From the IMG/VR virus record IMGVR_UViG_3300023257_000098, positions 1 through 26,591 of that record: a DNA stretch of 26,591 nt; one strand, 5' to 3'. Shown in pieces: positions 17,501-23,045 of the stretch (position 1 is its first letter; each line of letters opens with the position of its first letter). The translations under genes and the position numbers were made by a program. The notes below the pieces were generated by a model. That model made no database searches. It saw only the letters and a program-made list of their open reading frames with translations, and was not told the DNA's origin. This stretch comes from a virus.

Positions 17501-18032
17501 CGATAGAGCAAAACATATAGTAAACTACTCTAAGCCGTTCTCGTTTAAGAACTATGAGAAAATGGAAAAAACGGGTGAAGGCAAAAAGGTAACTGCTTTT
17601 GTGTCTATCACAGGTATTACGTCAGCGCCATCGTATGTTACACGAAGTGCAGCACAAAAGTTAATGTATAGATATATGATAGACCGCATTCCTAATGTAT
17701 CAAAAACCAAAGAAGATTTTGAAAAGTCAGCATATAGAAAACAATTTAAAAGTAGAATCCGAAAAGGTGAACCTGTAGATTACAAAGAAGCTGCACAATA
17801 TTTAGGAGTTAAATCATTTAAGCGTACTATAAAAGAAGCCCAGTTACCACCGTTTGCTGAATCGTACAAAAGGCTCTCTTTAAAAGAAGCTCTTAATGTT
17901 TTTGCAATCGCAACCCGTAAAGAAAAACAAGAAACAAAAAATATCTTAATAAGCAAGTTTCGGAGAGCCTACAAAGATAATAAAGTTACACCGTATATGA
18001 TGTCAATGTTTAGAGAACTACTCCAAAAATAG
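11553..18032 (+). CDS. giant ejection protein: GH108 lysozyme, HEIGH metallopeptidase, membrane segments
   Basis: This 2159-aa protein is a polyvalent virion protein. Residues 30-60 carry the GH108 lysozyme head (RYEGGI, catalytic Glu37, GITKDIYD). Residues 105-190 carry the companion peptidoglycan-binding part (LLFDYGV, AIKTLQ, DGMIG, W..R), so it should cut the cell wall during genome entry. RLVLD occurs at 3-7, 216-220 and 226-230. Hydrophobic segments lie near 350-385 and 475-495, and a long charged helical part spans about 590-1180. A zinc-peptidase motif HEIGH is at 1437-1441. A late membrane span is near 1877-1900. ATGA couples it to the previous gene. I infer ejection into the envelope; the peptidase substrate is unknown. 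Confidence 0.75.
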   Translation: MTRLVLDNQPIAPRKLNLIEEEFYQEDPPYDRVLRYEGGINRREVGGGGISNKGITKDIYDSYLRRKNLPNQSVEQITVDEAKDIYKNEFFQIPKIHTLPKKTGELLFDYGVMSNPKRAIKTLQEVVGTKSDGMIGNKTRRKTGEYINQHGENKLLDNILKNREAHHAKLIKDNPDKYKEFERGWQNRIDDLRESFDISSLNPFKVSEAYAGQGPRLVLDEPTGPRLVLDEPGKSVAQEGREMATEAGKASLRGFEGLFAGLGAATYWMGENIAEGIPSDVAKALTPGVQLLPKGSPEWQKNIQEKVGNKIAKWGKNAYSFWREESQRGIEAPDIETFKGSFIQNPSWTRAVAVVAEAIPSLAGATVIGIATGNPLAGAATLGLIEGSGQYVEARQAGKDVVPANVMGGLSVVGTTILEVLPLTRFVKGGGGKLGKDMFLGAIQEGGEEVLQALWQNLIARIGYDKTRNLTEGMIEGFIGGAGSGGVLGGLTSGRGIKTDGLIRDALDKGVSPQDINAMQEAVKNQIVNNADEIESKLEKSAIDESGKYEEWLKSQVAHRPELDVPLHPAPKTSVDKGVEQRLFDTPVEKPVAKPTVPKKKQTLISAIKERGGLGTEQIKKDYKWNEDIKQSKIPIGVFKKGASELDDMADQLQNQGLLKVPEDMNPGDYLMQQLKDEQLRNADLFAQDLESQYDTEYEQYLKEQEEAGYGQDEIKQAERELEADLEEEVKGEVDTEEIPDWVTEDFGVEPGSQEEKDYEARRDVAYRKELEIKKEYNKTHANPTEEGFQQWAETNYPDLYEPKPFEQTKEGKEKNKKYLDTLKKQEKPEHPLLAELRKTTLPEYNTNKSIVEADAFVDEIRELNPKKEDDQVWIKHGSKYEVTVSYPHSLGEMGNATTFNYDEKPTVEDIKRDIIEEYQRFKKEVNEETVRGVVAKSGRDENIEKKIDDVIAKKKKPDTSIQEGKIDSERLYLLKQDAELYPKVEQFIESMDRSDLTKSQLTDIWNKAQEKKTEPTQDKRKMQLELVAEARQAVQDFKDGKDITDRQRKLIEGLSKPDKLVSPGTAEAETMKRKLGISDKKLPEHLQKIADKEKGIEDVTPKGFGPGGTAGSSAAAKVTGYGGIIESSEKSTKEKVAKTDYAKVNEEIPSREETNIIKEALKIVAPARVSPITKKGALILRKNIATLAHNDAMAQEATQKAHRAFQWMNKEDSHKFIDDVESGRSTKSALQPFADMLRGLLDGRRKNIQDLGKGQLEGYYENYFPHIWKDPKKAKNIISQIMGRKRLEGTKSFLKKRIIVSVKDGLERGLELVSDNPVDLVLLKIHEMDRYIMAQNIIRDSKEQGLAKFVYSRGKSPEGYARVNDNAFTVFMPPEMTKKEAFDSILVEQLTDIAKTLGIDTKRFVSIGGKRWGYAQDIGKGKVRTRWAGPESVLAHEIGHVLGYQYDVYNTIGRRKEGETKVHLKGKKAGEQYFKPAKEAIEYRRDIDKQWRDLADARFKGSKTSNSYKNYVRNSKEKEAVLVEALIHAPKEFQSVAPDLYKYFVKFINSHAELRPLLDIEPSLVLGEADAKIKIPGFTTLGHYYMPEDLARLINNHLSPGLRNADNKLVSGSYNVLRGMGNILNQVNLSLSAFHALNVTTDIWASTTGLAIKKFFTRGQRVQGMIDVLKVPIAPILSVWEGTRIKKAYRQQMDSIKSPKVKEMVRTVVEAGGRDRMDVYYYNAQIKALEQTFRDVLKGSGVEKMKGVAKIPFNVFGATLETLAKPLMQWYVPTGKLGLFSKLAQYEMERAESGEITDEQLKGQLASVWDSVDNRMGQLIYDNLFWNKTLKDTLMLAIRSVGWNLGSWREYGGGAVDVVNTAERLRSGDKLLSHKMSYVLGASIIYSILGAVIQYVLTGKPPEEPKDYFFPKTGRIKSDGSPERLSLPTYAKDVYAYSQRPLQTVRNKAHPLIGLLNEQLQNKDFFNVEVSDFKDPLVDQIYDRAKHIVNYSKPFSFKNYEKMEKTGEGKKVTAFVSITGITSAPSYVTRSAAQKLMYRYMIDRIPNVSKTKEDFEKSAYRKQFKSRIRKGEPVDYKEAAQYLGVKSFKRTIKEAQLPPFAESYKRLSLKEALNVFAIATRKEKQETKNILISKFRRAYKDNKVTPYMMSMFRELLQK

Positions 18033-18049
18033 AACCTCGACGAGAAAAC

Positions 18050-18090
18050 AGCCAGTTTGCGTAAAAAGCAAGCTGGTTATTTTTTTATTT
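18050..18090 (+). terminator. intrinsic terminator closing the virion gene block
   Basis: An 11-bp stem (18050-18060 with 18068-18078, two G-U pairs) with loop GTAAAAA is followed by a T-rich tail (18080-18090). It sits 18 nt after the giant gene's stop and before the next promoter, separating late from early transcription. A CTCGACGAG palindrome lies just upstream (18036-18044). Confidence 0.8.
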
Positions 18091-18108
18091 AAAATAGCAA
18101 AATAGTTG

Positions 18109-18136
18109 TTGACAAGCTCTGAAAATATGATATACT
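18109..18136 (+). promoter_or_regulatory. strong sigma70-type promoter of the early region
   Basis: TTGACA (18109-18114), a 16-bp spacer and TATACT (18131-18136) with extended -10 TGA. Transcription would start near 18143 and first reach an Arc-like regulator gene with AAAGGAG. The stretch 18033-18182 holds only this promoter, the terminator and a short AT-rich leader. Confidence 0.8.
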
Positions 18137-18182
18137 TTAGGCGTAAGAGATATAAAACGATAACAAACAGAAAGGAGAAAAA

Positions 18183-18326
18183 ATGCTAACATCGTATTTA
18201 GTAAGAATGCCCGAAAGAATTAAGCAGTGGCTTAACAAAAAAAAGTATGATAACGGATCTTCCATTAACTGGCAGATCAATAAACTGTTAGAAGCGCAGA
18301 TGCAAAAAGAAAGCAGGAAGAAATGA
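18183..18326 (+). CDS. Arc-like ribbon-helix-helix DNA-binding regulator (47 aa)
   Basis: The sequence follows the Arc/MetJ pattern: a short beta strand (SYLVRMP), helix 1 (RIKQWLNKKKY), the turn NGSSIN, then helix 2 (WQINKLLEAQ). Such proteins dimerise through the strand, which inserts in the DNA major groove. AAAGGAG lies 6 nt before the ATG. As the first gene after the early promoter it probably controls phage transcription, possibly its own promoter. It is short but complete for this family (Arc is about 53 aa). Confidence 0.75.
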   Translation: MLTSYLVRMPERIKQWLNKKKYDNGSSINWQINKLLEAQMQKESRKK

Positions 18327-18394
18327 ACATCAAGATGGTAATGGTATTTATCGCAGTAGTGATTAAAAGTATTTTTACAAGGAGGGAGTTATGA
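18323..18394 (+). CDS. tiny hydrophobic peptide (23 aa), doubtful
   Basis: ATGA overlaps at both ends with its neighbours. The peptide is hydrophobic in the middle (MVMVFIAVVI) with basic ends. It includes the Shine-Dalgarno of the next gene (AAGGAGGGAG). It could be a coupling ORF, a membrane peptide or spurious. Confidence 0.3.
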   Translation: MNIKMVMVFIAVVIKSIFTRREL

Positions 18395-18909
18395 GTTATA
18401 CAAAAGGGAAGTTAAAAGTAGATAAGTGGGGAAATGTTACAACGCCCAAAGGAAAGTTGCTCTTAACTGGGGTATCGTTAACATCAGGTAATCATATAAG
18501 ACAAAAAGAAGCTGATGATAATATTAAAAGAATAGTAAAGTGTTGGAATAATTATGACAAGATAGATTTGTTATTACAGCAACTTACTCCTCAAGGTTCT
18601 GAATTTGCTAATGAGCCAGAGCGGTGCTTTGAATATGCAAAAGGGCAAATAGATGAAGGACATCAAGCAAAGAAAGATGTAGTAAAAGCGAGAAGAAAGA
18701 TTGATGGGTTGGTTGAGGCTTGTAAGTGGTCAAGAACCTATTTAAAGAAGTATAAGAAAATGGGTGAACTTCGTGCAGATGGTATATTAACATTACAATA
18801 TTGTGAAGATGCTATAGCAAAGGCAGATGAATTGCAAATCTCAGAGGCTGACCAAGCAGCGTTAGATGATTTTAACGAAAGCGATATAAGAGGAGATGTT
18901 GGATTATGA
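18391..18909 (+). CDS. conserved-type phage early protein (172 aa), unknown
   Basis: The N-terminal part has the short beta strands and the NIKRIVKCWNNYD segment seen in many uncharacterised phage early proteins (the ANA-R-I-V-x-C-W-N pattern). A helical charged region follows (residues 85-150), with an acidic C-terminus. A very strong AAGGAGGGAG lies just before the ATG. It sits between the regulator and the recombination genes. No catalytic motif seen. Confidence 0.6.
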   Translation: MSYTKGKLKVDKWGNVTTPKGKLLLTGVSLTSGNHIRQKEADDNIKRIVKCWNNYDKIDLLLQQLTPQGSEFANEPERCFEYAKGQIDEGHQAKKDVVKARRKIDGLVEACKWSRTYLKKYKKMGELRADGILTLQYCEDAIAKADELQISEADQAALDDFNESDIRGDVGL

Positions 18910-19115
18910 AACTAAGCATTAAAGAGTTAGAGGAATTAATTGAAGAAGTAGATACAGAAACAAGATATGGAGTAGAAACAGTTAATTATAAAGCAATAGC
19001 TTTAGCCATAGCAAAGGCAAACGAAATCTTGGGCAAGATCGGTAGCATAAAGGCAGAAAAGATATTGGACTATGACAAAATTATTGAGCCAGAAGATGCT
19101 CAATGCAACCTGTAA
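18906..19115 (+). CDS. small acidic helical protein (69 aa), unknown
   Basis: Starts in an ATGA overlap with the previous gene, and GAGGAG upstream supports initiation. The chain is acidic (ELEELIEEVDTETR) and helical. It lies just upstream of the ERF gene, whose AAAGGAG falls across and just past its stop. No family recognised. Confidence 0.55.
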   Translation: MKLSIKELEELIEEVDTETRYGVETVNYKAIALAIAKANEILGKIGSIKAEKILDYDKIIEPEDAQCNL

Positions 19116-19125
19116 AGGAGATGTG

Positions 19126-20007
19126 ATGAAGAAACAAGAGATAATAAAAGTAGAAAAACCAGAGATAGTACCAATTCCGAATGGTAGCGTAGATGACTTA
19201 ATAAGCAAGGCGATCGCAGGAAAGGCAGACCTCGCGCAACTTGAGAAACTGCTTGCATTAAAAGAGAGATTTGAGGCTAACGAAGCAAAGAAGGTGTTTG
19301 CTTCCTCTTTTGCTATCGTACAGGCTAATATAGCATCTGTCGCTAAGACAAAAAGCAATCCACAGACTCACAGCAAATATGCAGGATTAGATGGTATCAT
19401 AGAAAGCGCAAAACCTATCTACACTAAAGAGGGGTTTTCTATAATATTCTATGAAGGGCAATCTACTGCGGAGGGTTGTATCAGGATTTGTTCTGATGTG
19501 TTGCATACCGCAGGCCATAAAGAAACATACTATTATGATGTTCCTTTAGATGGGGTAGGCATCAAAGGTAATGCTAATATGACCAAAATACACGGTAAGG
19601 CCTCATCTACCTCTTATGGGCGTAGATACTTAATGTGTATGATTTGGAACATACCAACAGGTGATGACGATGACGGTAATGCTGCAGGAAAGCCAGCAGT
19701 GAGTCAACCGCAGGCAAAGAGTGCTACAATACCCCAGAATAAGCCAGAAACAGGGCAAGGTGGCACGCAAGGTGAAAAACCAATGCCTACTGCACCTACG
19801 CAAGAACAGACTGATATGATGGTTACAATCTCAGAGCAGTTTAAGGCATCAACAACCCAGATAGGGATAGATTTCATAGCCAAGGAATATCGGATTAAAA
19901 TATCCGCGCTTCCTGAGAGCTGTAAGCAATGGCTAAGGGATCGTTGTGTAGTAGCACAGACCAGAATAGAGAAGGAAACAATGGATAAGCTCAATGAACA
20001 AGCCTAG
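19126..20007 (+). CDS. erf: ERF-family single-strand annealing recombinase
   Basis: The 293-aa protein shows ERF hallmarks: an N-terminal helical part (residues 34-75), HSKYAGLDGII near 82, and KIHGKASSTSYGRRYLMCMI followed by NIP-TGDDDDGN (154-185). The C-terminal third is a Pro/Gln-rich linker and a small helical tail. ERF proteins anneal complementary single strands during phage recombination. The frame is open to 19072, but ATG 19126 with AAAGGAGATG is the better start. The gene ends 14 nt inside the exonuclease gene, a usual annealase-exonuclease pairing. Confidence 0.85.
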   Translation: MKKQEIIKVEKPEIVPIPNGSVDDLISKAIAGKADLAQLEKLLALKERFEANEAKKVFASSFAIVQANIASVAKTKSNPQTHSKYAGLDGIIESAKPIYTKEGFSIIFYEGQSTAEGCIRICSDVLHTAGHKETYYYDVPLDGVGIKGNANMTKIHGKASSTSYGRRYLMCMIWNIPTGDDDDGNAAGKPAVSQPQAKSATIPQNKPETGQGGTQGEKPMPTAPTQEQTDMMVTISEQFKASTTQIGIDFIAKEYRIKISALPESCKQWLRDRCVVAQTRIEKETMDKLNEQA

Positions 20008-20545
20008 AGTCACGAATATATTAAAAACGGCGGGGTTAATCAATTTCGATATGGTACCAAAGGACATACTCGAAAGGGCCTGCGCCTTCGGTTCTGCTGT
20101 ACACCTTGCTACTCAATTAGATGATTTGGGCACGCTGGATATAAATTCAGTAGATAGCTCTATAATGGGTTACTTAGAATCTTGGCGTAAATTCTGTAAA
20201 GACTATGACCTAAGTTTTACTAAAGATGAGATAGAGCATCGCTACACATCTAAACGAGGATTCACTGGTATGCCAGATAGAATATCAAAAGCAAAAGGAT
20301 TGCTCTTAGACATCAAAACAGGTTCTGGCGTCTATCATTCTGTTGATATCCAAACGGCAGCGTACCAGATACTAGCAGAAGAAAATGGAATAAAAATAAA
20401 AAAACGTATGTGTGTCCAGTTGATGGAAAATCGCTACAAAATCTATCCGCTTACAGAAACTTCGGATAAGAGTGTGTTCCTAAGTTGTTTGAACATATAT
20501 AATTTCAAGAAAAGGCACAATATGCTTGACAAGAGAGTGACATAA
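19994..20545 (+). CDS. PD-(D/E)XK recombination exonuclease
   Basis: The motifs of the RecB/YqaJ-like nuclease fold appear in order: GSAVH (33-37), GMPDRI with Asp95, LLLDIKTG with Asp106 and Lys108, then the HSVDIQTAAYQ helix with Gln120. At 183 aa it is a compact version. It should resect DNA ends to make single strands for the upstream ERF protein, with which it overlaps by 14 nt. The last 20 nt overlap the promoter of HNH copy 2. The end of this gene may have been altered by that insertion, since residues after about 160 look unlike a domain. Confidence 0.8.
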   Translation: MNKPRVTNILKTAGLINFDMVPKDILERACAFGSAVHLATQLDDLGTLDINSVDSSIMGYLESWRKFCKDYDLSFTKDEIEHRYTSKRGFTGMPDRISKAKGLLLDIKTGSGVYHSVDIQTAAYQILAEENGIKIKKRMCVQLMENRYKIYPLTETSDKSVFLSCLNIYNFKKRHNMLDKRVT

Positions 20546-20554
20546 TGGTATACT
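20526..20554 (+). promoter_or_regulatory. sigma70-type promoter for HNH copy 2
   Basis: TTGACA (20526-20531), a 17-bp spacer, and TATACT (20549-20554) with extended -10 TGG. It overlaps the end of the exonuclease gene. The stretch ATAATGnTATAnT is shared with the promoter of HNH copy 1. The predicted start is near 20561, the 5' base of a long helix. Confidence 0.75.
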
Positions 20555-20559
20555 CTAGA

Positions 20560-20661
20560 CAGATTGAGGAAGGCGGTATTTTTATGACTATAACAATGAC
20601 AGCTGTAGGGTTGGAAAAGCTAACCGCTTATCCTCAATCTGCCCGAAAGCTGTCATTTTTT
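20560..20661 (+). ncRNA. structured leader RNA of HNH copy 2 (interleaved helices A and B)
   Basis: Helix A pairs 20560-20577 with 20623-20641 (18 pairs, one bulged A at 20630, one G-U). Helix B pairs 20595-20604 (aatgacagct), inside A's loop, with 20648-20657 (agctgtcatt), 10 perfect pairs. A T-run (20656-20661) follows and then GGGAGG. The order A5'-B5'-A3'-B3' gives an H-type pseudoknot or a switch between A and a terminator-like B. Distance from helix A start to the SD is about 104 nt, as in the copy 1 leader. Loop stretches ATTTTTATG, GTAGG, TTGnAAAA, AACCG and GAAAG recur in both. Confidence 0.65.
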
Positions 20662-20673
20662 ATGGGAGGCTCT

Positions 20674-21147
20674 ATGAGGATAAGTAAAGAAGGAAAACCT
20701 TTTGGTTTCCAGAAAGGACATAAGCCCTTTAGCTTGCAGAGTTGCTTTAAAGAGGGTCACACTCCTTGGAATAAAGGGGAAAAAGGATTGCAAGAATCCT
20801 GGAACAAGGGAAAGAAGTTTCCTGAATATTCTGGGAAAAATAATCCTAATTGGAAAGGAGGCAGAATAGTTTTTGGATATGTTAAAGTCTATCGTCCTAA
20901 ACATCCACGAGCTATGAATGGAAGTTATGTTTATGAGCATATACTTATAATAGAAGAATGCCTTGGTAGATATATGAAACCAAAAGAAACAATACACCAT
21001 ATCAATAATAACAAATCTGATAATAGATTAGAAAACTTAATGGTGTTTATTAGTCAATCTATTCACGTAAAATTTCACAAACTACCCAATTCCGTCAAAC
21101 CAATAGAAATTGTATTTGATGGTCGAAAAAAGGAGATAATAAAATGA
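20674..21147 (+). CDS. HNH homing endonuclease (copy 2)
   Basis: The 157-aa product has FxKGH/WNKG repeats in the basic N-terminal region (residues 13-47) and GKNNPNWKGG. Its HNH core is EHILIIEECLGRYM, HH at 108-109, and DNRLENL at 116-122, parallel to copy 1. The frame is open upstream to 20545, but ATG 20674 has GGGAGG 4 nt upstream, and the upstream stretch is the structured leader. Its 3' end carries the AAGGAG of the next gene and stops in ATGA overlap with it. The cassette therefore sits cleanly between the exonuclease gene and the following early gene. Confidence 0.85.
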   Translation: MRISKEGKPFGFQKGHKPFSLQSCFKEGHTPWNKGEKGLQESWNKGKKFPEYSGKNNPNWKGGRIVFGYVKVYRPKHPRAMNGSYVYEHILIIEECLGRYMKPKETIHHINNNKSDNRLENLMVFISQSIHVKFHKLPNSVKPIEIVFDGRKKEIIK

Positions 21148-21812
21148 GCGAAATACAGTTGAAGGCGATAAACACAGATGTGGTAGACATAGCGGTACAA
21201 GAGTCAGATAACGTCTCTCGCGAGATAGAGACTATTGTGGTGAAGGATCAACTATCGTATGAGAGAATAGCCAATATCCGTAAGGTATCTAACAATAAGG
21301 CAAAGGAACTAGACGCGCAGCGAAAGGAAATAACGGTGCCTTTAGATGAAGCAAAGAAGAGGATTATGACCCTGTTCAAAAAGCCTGTTGGCATCTATCG
21401 GAATATATTAAGTATTTGCGATAAGAAAATGATAACCTACACCGAAATCCAAGAAAAAAAGCGCAAAGAGGAACAGGACAAACTCGATCGTTTAGCAGAA
21501 AAAAAACGCTTAGAGGCAGAGGCTAAGGCTGAGAAAGCCCGGGAAGAAGGCAAAGAGGACAAAGCCGAGAGATACGAGGAAAAGGCAGCAGAGGTGATGG
21601 CTCCTATCGCAGCACCCAGAGTAGAGAAAGCAGAAGGTGTCAGCTATATAGAACGTTGGAATGGAGAAGTAATAGATAAATCAATCCTGCCGCGTGAGTA
21701 TATGATACCTGACCAGAGCAAAATTAATAAAGTCATATCCGCAACTAAGGGTACACTTCCCATACCAGGGGTTAAAATAAACAAAACCAGAACCGTAAGT
21801 ACAAGAGCATAG
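21144..21812 (+). CDS. coiled-coil early protein near the recombination genes (222 aa)
   Basis: A long charged coiled coil (residues 95-155, Lys/Glu/Ala) separates an N-terminal helical domain from a C-terminal segment with the pattern W-x-G-E, DKSILPREYMIPDQSKI and IPGVKI. That C-terminal pattern recurs in uncharacterised phage proteins placed beside annealase and SSB genes. A role in recombination or single-strand DNA handling is inferred from position only. AAGGAG upstream lies inside the HNH copy 2 coding end. Confidence 0.6.
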   Translation: MSEIQLKAINTDVVDIAVQESDNVSREIETIVVKDQLSYERIANIRKVSNNKAKELDAQRKEITVPLDEAKKRIMTLFKKPVGIYRNILSICDKKMITYTEIQEKKRKEEQDKLDRLAEKKRLEAEAKAEKAREEGKEDKAERYEEKAAEVMAPIAAPRVEKAEGVSYIERWNGEVIDKSILPREYMIPDQSKINKVISATKGTLPIPGVKINKTRTVSTRA

Positions 21813-21825
21813 AAAGGATTACGAT

Positions 21826-22149
21826 ATGAACCATATAGGCATTAGTGGCAACTTAACAAAAGATGTAGAATTAAGATATATCCCAAATGGGACAGCAGTT
21901 GCTTCATTCAGCATAGCGGTCAATGAGAAGTATAATGATAAGGATATAGTGCATTTCTTTGAGGTTACTGTTTGGGGCAAGACGGCTGAGAACTGCACTG
22001 AATATATTGGTAAAGGCTCAAAGGTTCTCATAGAGGGTTCGCTTAAACAGGAGTCTTGGGAAAAAGATGGACAGAAGCATTACAGAGTTAAAATAAACGC
22101 GCACAGGGTAGAGTTCATAGGTAAGCCTAAAGAACAAGCACTAAAGTAG
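21826..22149 (+). CDS. ssb: single-stranded DNA-binding protein (OB fold)
   Basis: The 107 aa match the OB core of bacterial-type SSB: MNHIGISGNLTKDVELRYIP, then SFSIAVNE, VTVWGKTAENC, Y-I-G-K-G-S, and V-L-I-E-G-S-L. It coats single-stranded DNA in replication and recombination. The chain ends right after the OB fold (FIGKPKEQALK) and lacks the acidic DDDIPF-type tail by which bacterial SSBs recruit partners. AAAGGATTA precedes the ATG. Confidence 0.9.
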   Translation: MNHIGISGNLTKDVELRYIPNGTAVASFSIAVNEKYNDKDIVHFFEVTVWGKTAENCTEYIGKGSKVLIEGSLKQESWEKDGQKHYRVKINAHRVEFIGKPKEQALK

Positions 22150-22185
22150 GCAGAGGCAGGCGTGGATCAAACCATACCATTTTAA

Positions 22186-22236
22186 GGGATGCCCCATAAG
22201 GCCGGGTTTACTCCGAAGGTTGCCCGGCCCCATCCC
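22186..22236 (+). other. GC-rich nested stem-loop before a GTG-started gene
   Basis: An inner stem ggccggg/cccggcc (22200-22206 with 22223-22229) and an outer stem gggatg/catccc (22186-22191 with 22231-22236) are nested around a 16-nt loop. It ends shortly before AAGGAGG of the gene at 22251. There is no T-run, so it is not a terminator. It is clearly richer in GC than its surroundings. No gene was seen in 22150-22250. Confidence 0.5.
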
Positions 22237-22250
22237 CGGAAGGAGGTAAC

Positions 22251-22436
22251 GTGAAACCGAAAATAAAATATTTTGTAATATACGAAGTCCACTGGCAGAG
22301 AGGAGAGCCAACCCCTCTACGGGCGATAGGATTTTTAACAAAAAAATCTGCGCTAAGATGGTTGGTTGACTTTAAGCACGGGATAGGTAATTATTATTTC
22401 ATGAAAGCAGGAGAACTAACTGTGGTGGTAAAATGA
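22251..22436 (+). CDS. small early protein (61 aa), unknown
   Basis: A GTG start is set by a very strong AAGGAGG 4 nt upstream (22240-22246). The protein has a beta-helix-beta feel (YFVIYEVHW, then KKSALRWLVDF, then GELTVVVK) with several aromatic residues. It ends in an ATGA overlap with the NinB-like gene. No family recognised. The GC-rich hairpin just upstream could influence its translation. Confidence 0.6.
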   Translation: MKPKIKYFVIYEVHWQRGEPTPLRAIGFLTKKSALRWLVDFKHGIGNYYFMKAGELTVVVK

Positions 22437-22828
22437 AACCTATCTTCCGTGGCACAATAAGCCACAACAAGCTTGTAATGGGTGTTGATTTCACAGACCA
22501 TCTATTCACGCTTGAGGGCTGTGACATTGACCTGACAGTAGAGAAGCATAAGAAACAAAGAAGTAACAATCAGAACGCATATTTTCATTGTGTAATCGTA
22601 AAAGGCATATCAGATAAGACAGGCTACACAAAAGAAGAAACAAAAGAAATACTTAGAATGCTGTTTATCTCTTATGAGCTAAAAGTGGGTGATAAGATTA
22701 TTAAGGTAGGGCGATCAACAGCCTCACTCACTACCTCTGAATTTGAGGAACTGAACTCTGAATGCAGGGAATGGGCAAGCCAAACACTTGACCTATATCT
22801 GTGCGAACCGAATGAGGTTGAACAATAA
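22433..22828 (+). CDS. ninB: NinB-like recombination protein
   Basis: The 131 aa contain KKQRSNNQNAYFHCVIVKGI (39-58), like the R-S-x-x-Q-N-A-x-x-H/W motif of NinB/YbcN single-strand DNA-binding recombination proteins. The later STASLTTSEFEEL and WASQTLDLYLCEPNE also fit that group of phage proteins. It is probably an accessory to ERF, the exonuclease and SSB nearby. It starts in an ATGA overlap with the previous ORF. The exact subfamily is uncertain. Confidence 0.65.
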   Translation: MKPIFRGTISHNKLVMGVDFTDHLFTLEGCDIDLTVEKHKKQRSNNQNAYFHCVIVKGISDKTGYTKEETKEILRMLFISYELKVGDKIIKVGRSTASLTTSEFEELNSECREWASQTLDLYLCEPNEVEQ

Positions 22829-22841
22829 AAAAGGAGGCACT

Positions 22842-23042
22842 ATGAGCAATTTATCACAAGTAGCAAGGATAATAAAGTACCTAGGATCGGGTAAGGGACT
22901 GACAGGCCTGCAGGCGCTAAAGATGTTTGGATGTTTTAGGCTCGCGTCCAGGATATATGATATCCGGCAGGCAGGTTACACAGTAGAGAGTTATAGAGTA
23001 AAACAGAATGGCAAAACTTTCTGCAAATATTTTATTAAATAA
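22842..23042 (+). CDS. small helix-turn-helix protein (HTH_39-like, 66 aa)
   Basis: The pattern ARIIKYLGSGKGLTGLQALK, then FGCFRLASRIYDIRQAGYTV, is that of the small winged HTH domain often found in phages (the ...eAl..fg..RLaaRI.dLR..Gy.. consensus). A short strand-turn-strand wing follows. AAGGAGG sits 6 nt before ATG 22842; the open frame above 22842 is not needed. It is followed at once by the third promoter, which it could regulate. Confidence 0.7.
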   Translation: MSNLSQVARIIKYLGSGKGLTGLQALKMFGCFRLASRIYDIRQAGYTVESYRVKQNGKTFCKYFIK

Positions 23043-23045
23043 AGC

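Noticed and set aside
20595-20661. Helix B as an ordinary intrinsic terminator
   Set aside because: The stem and T-run fit, but the loop is 43 nt and contains helix A's 3' arm, so a simple terminator does not describe it. Kept as part of a structured leader.
20545-20673. N-terminal extension of HNH copy 2 from upstream starts
   Set aside because: The stretch lies on the structured leader, has no good SD before its starts, and the equivalent frame in copy 1 is closed by a stop. ATG 20674 has GGGAGG.
20560-21147. HEARO/IscB (OMEGA) RNA-guided nuclease system
   Set aside because: The HNH proteins here are about 150 aa with WNKG-type DNA-binding repeats and no RuvC-like parts, and the leader is only about 100 nt. 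The analogy (nuclease plus RNA) is noted, but identity is not supported.
22186-22250. tRNA or tRNA-like element in the GC-rich gap
   Set aside because: No acceptor/T-arm GTTC loop or cloverleaf, and only two nested stems.
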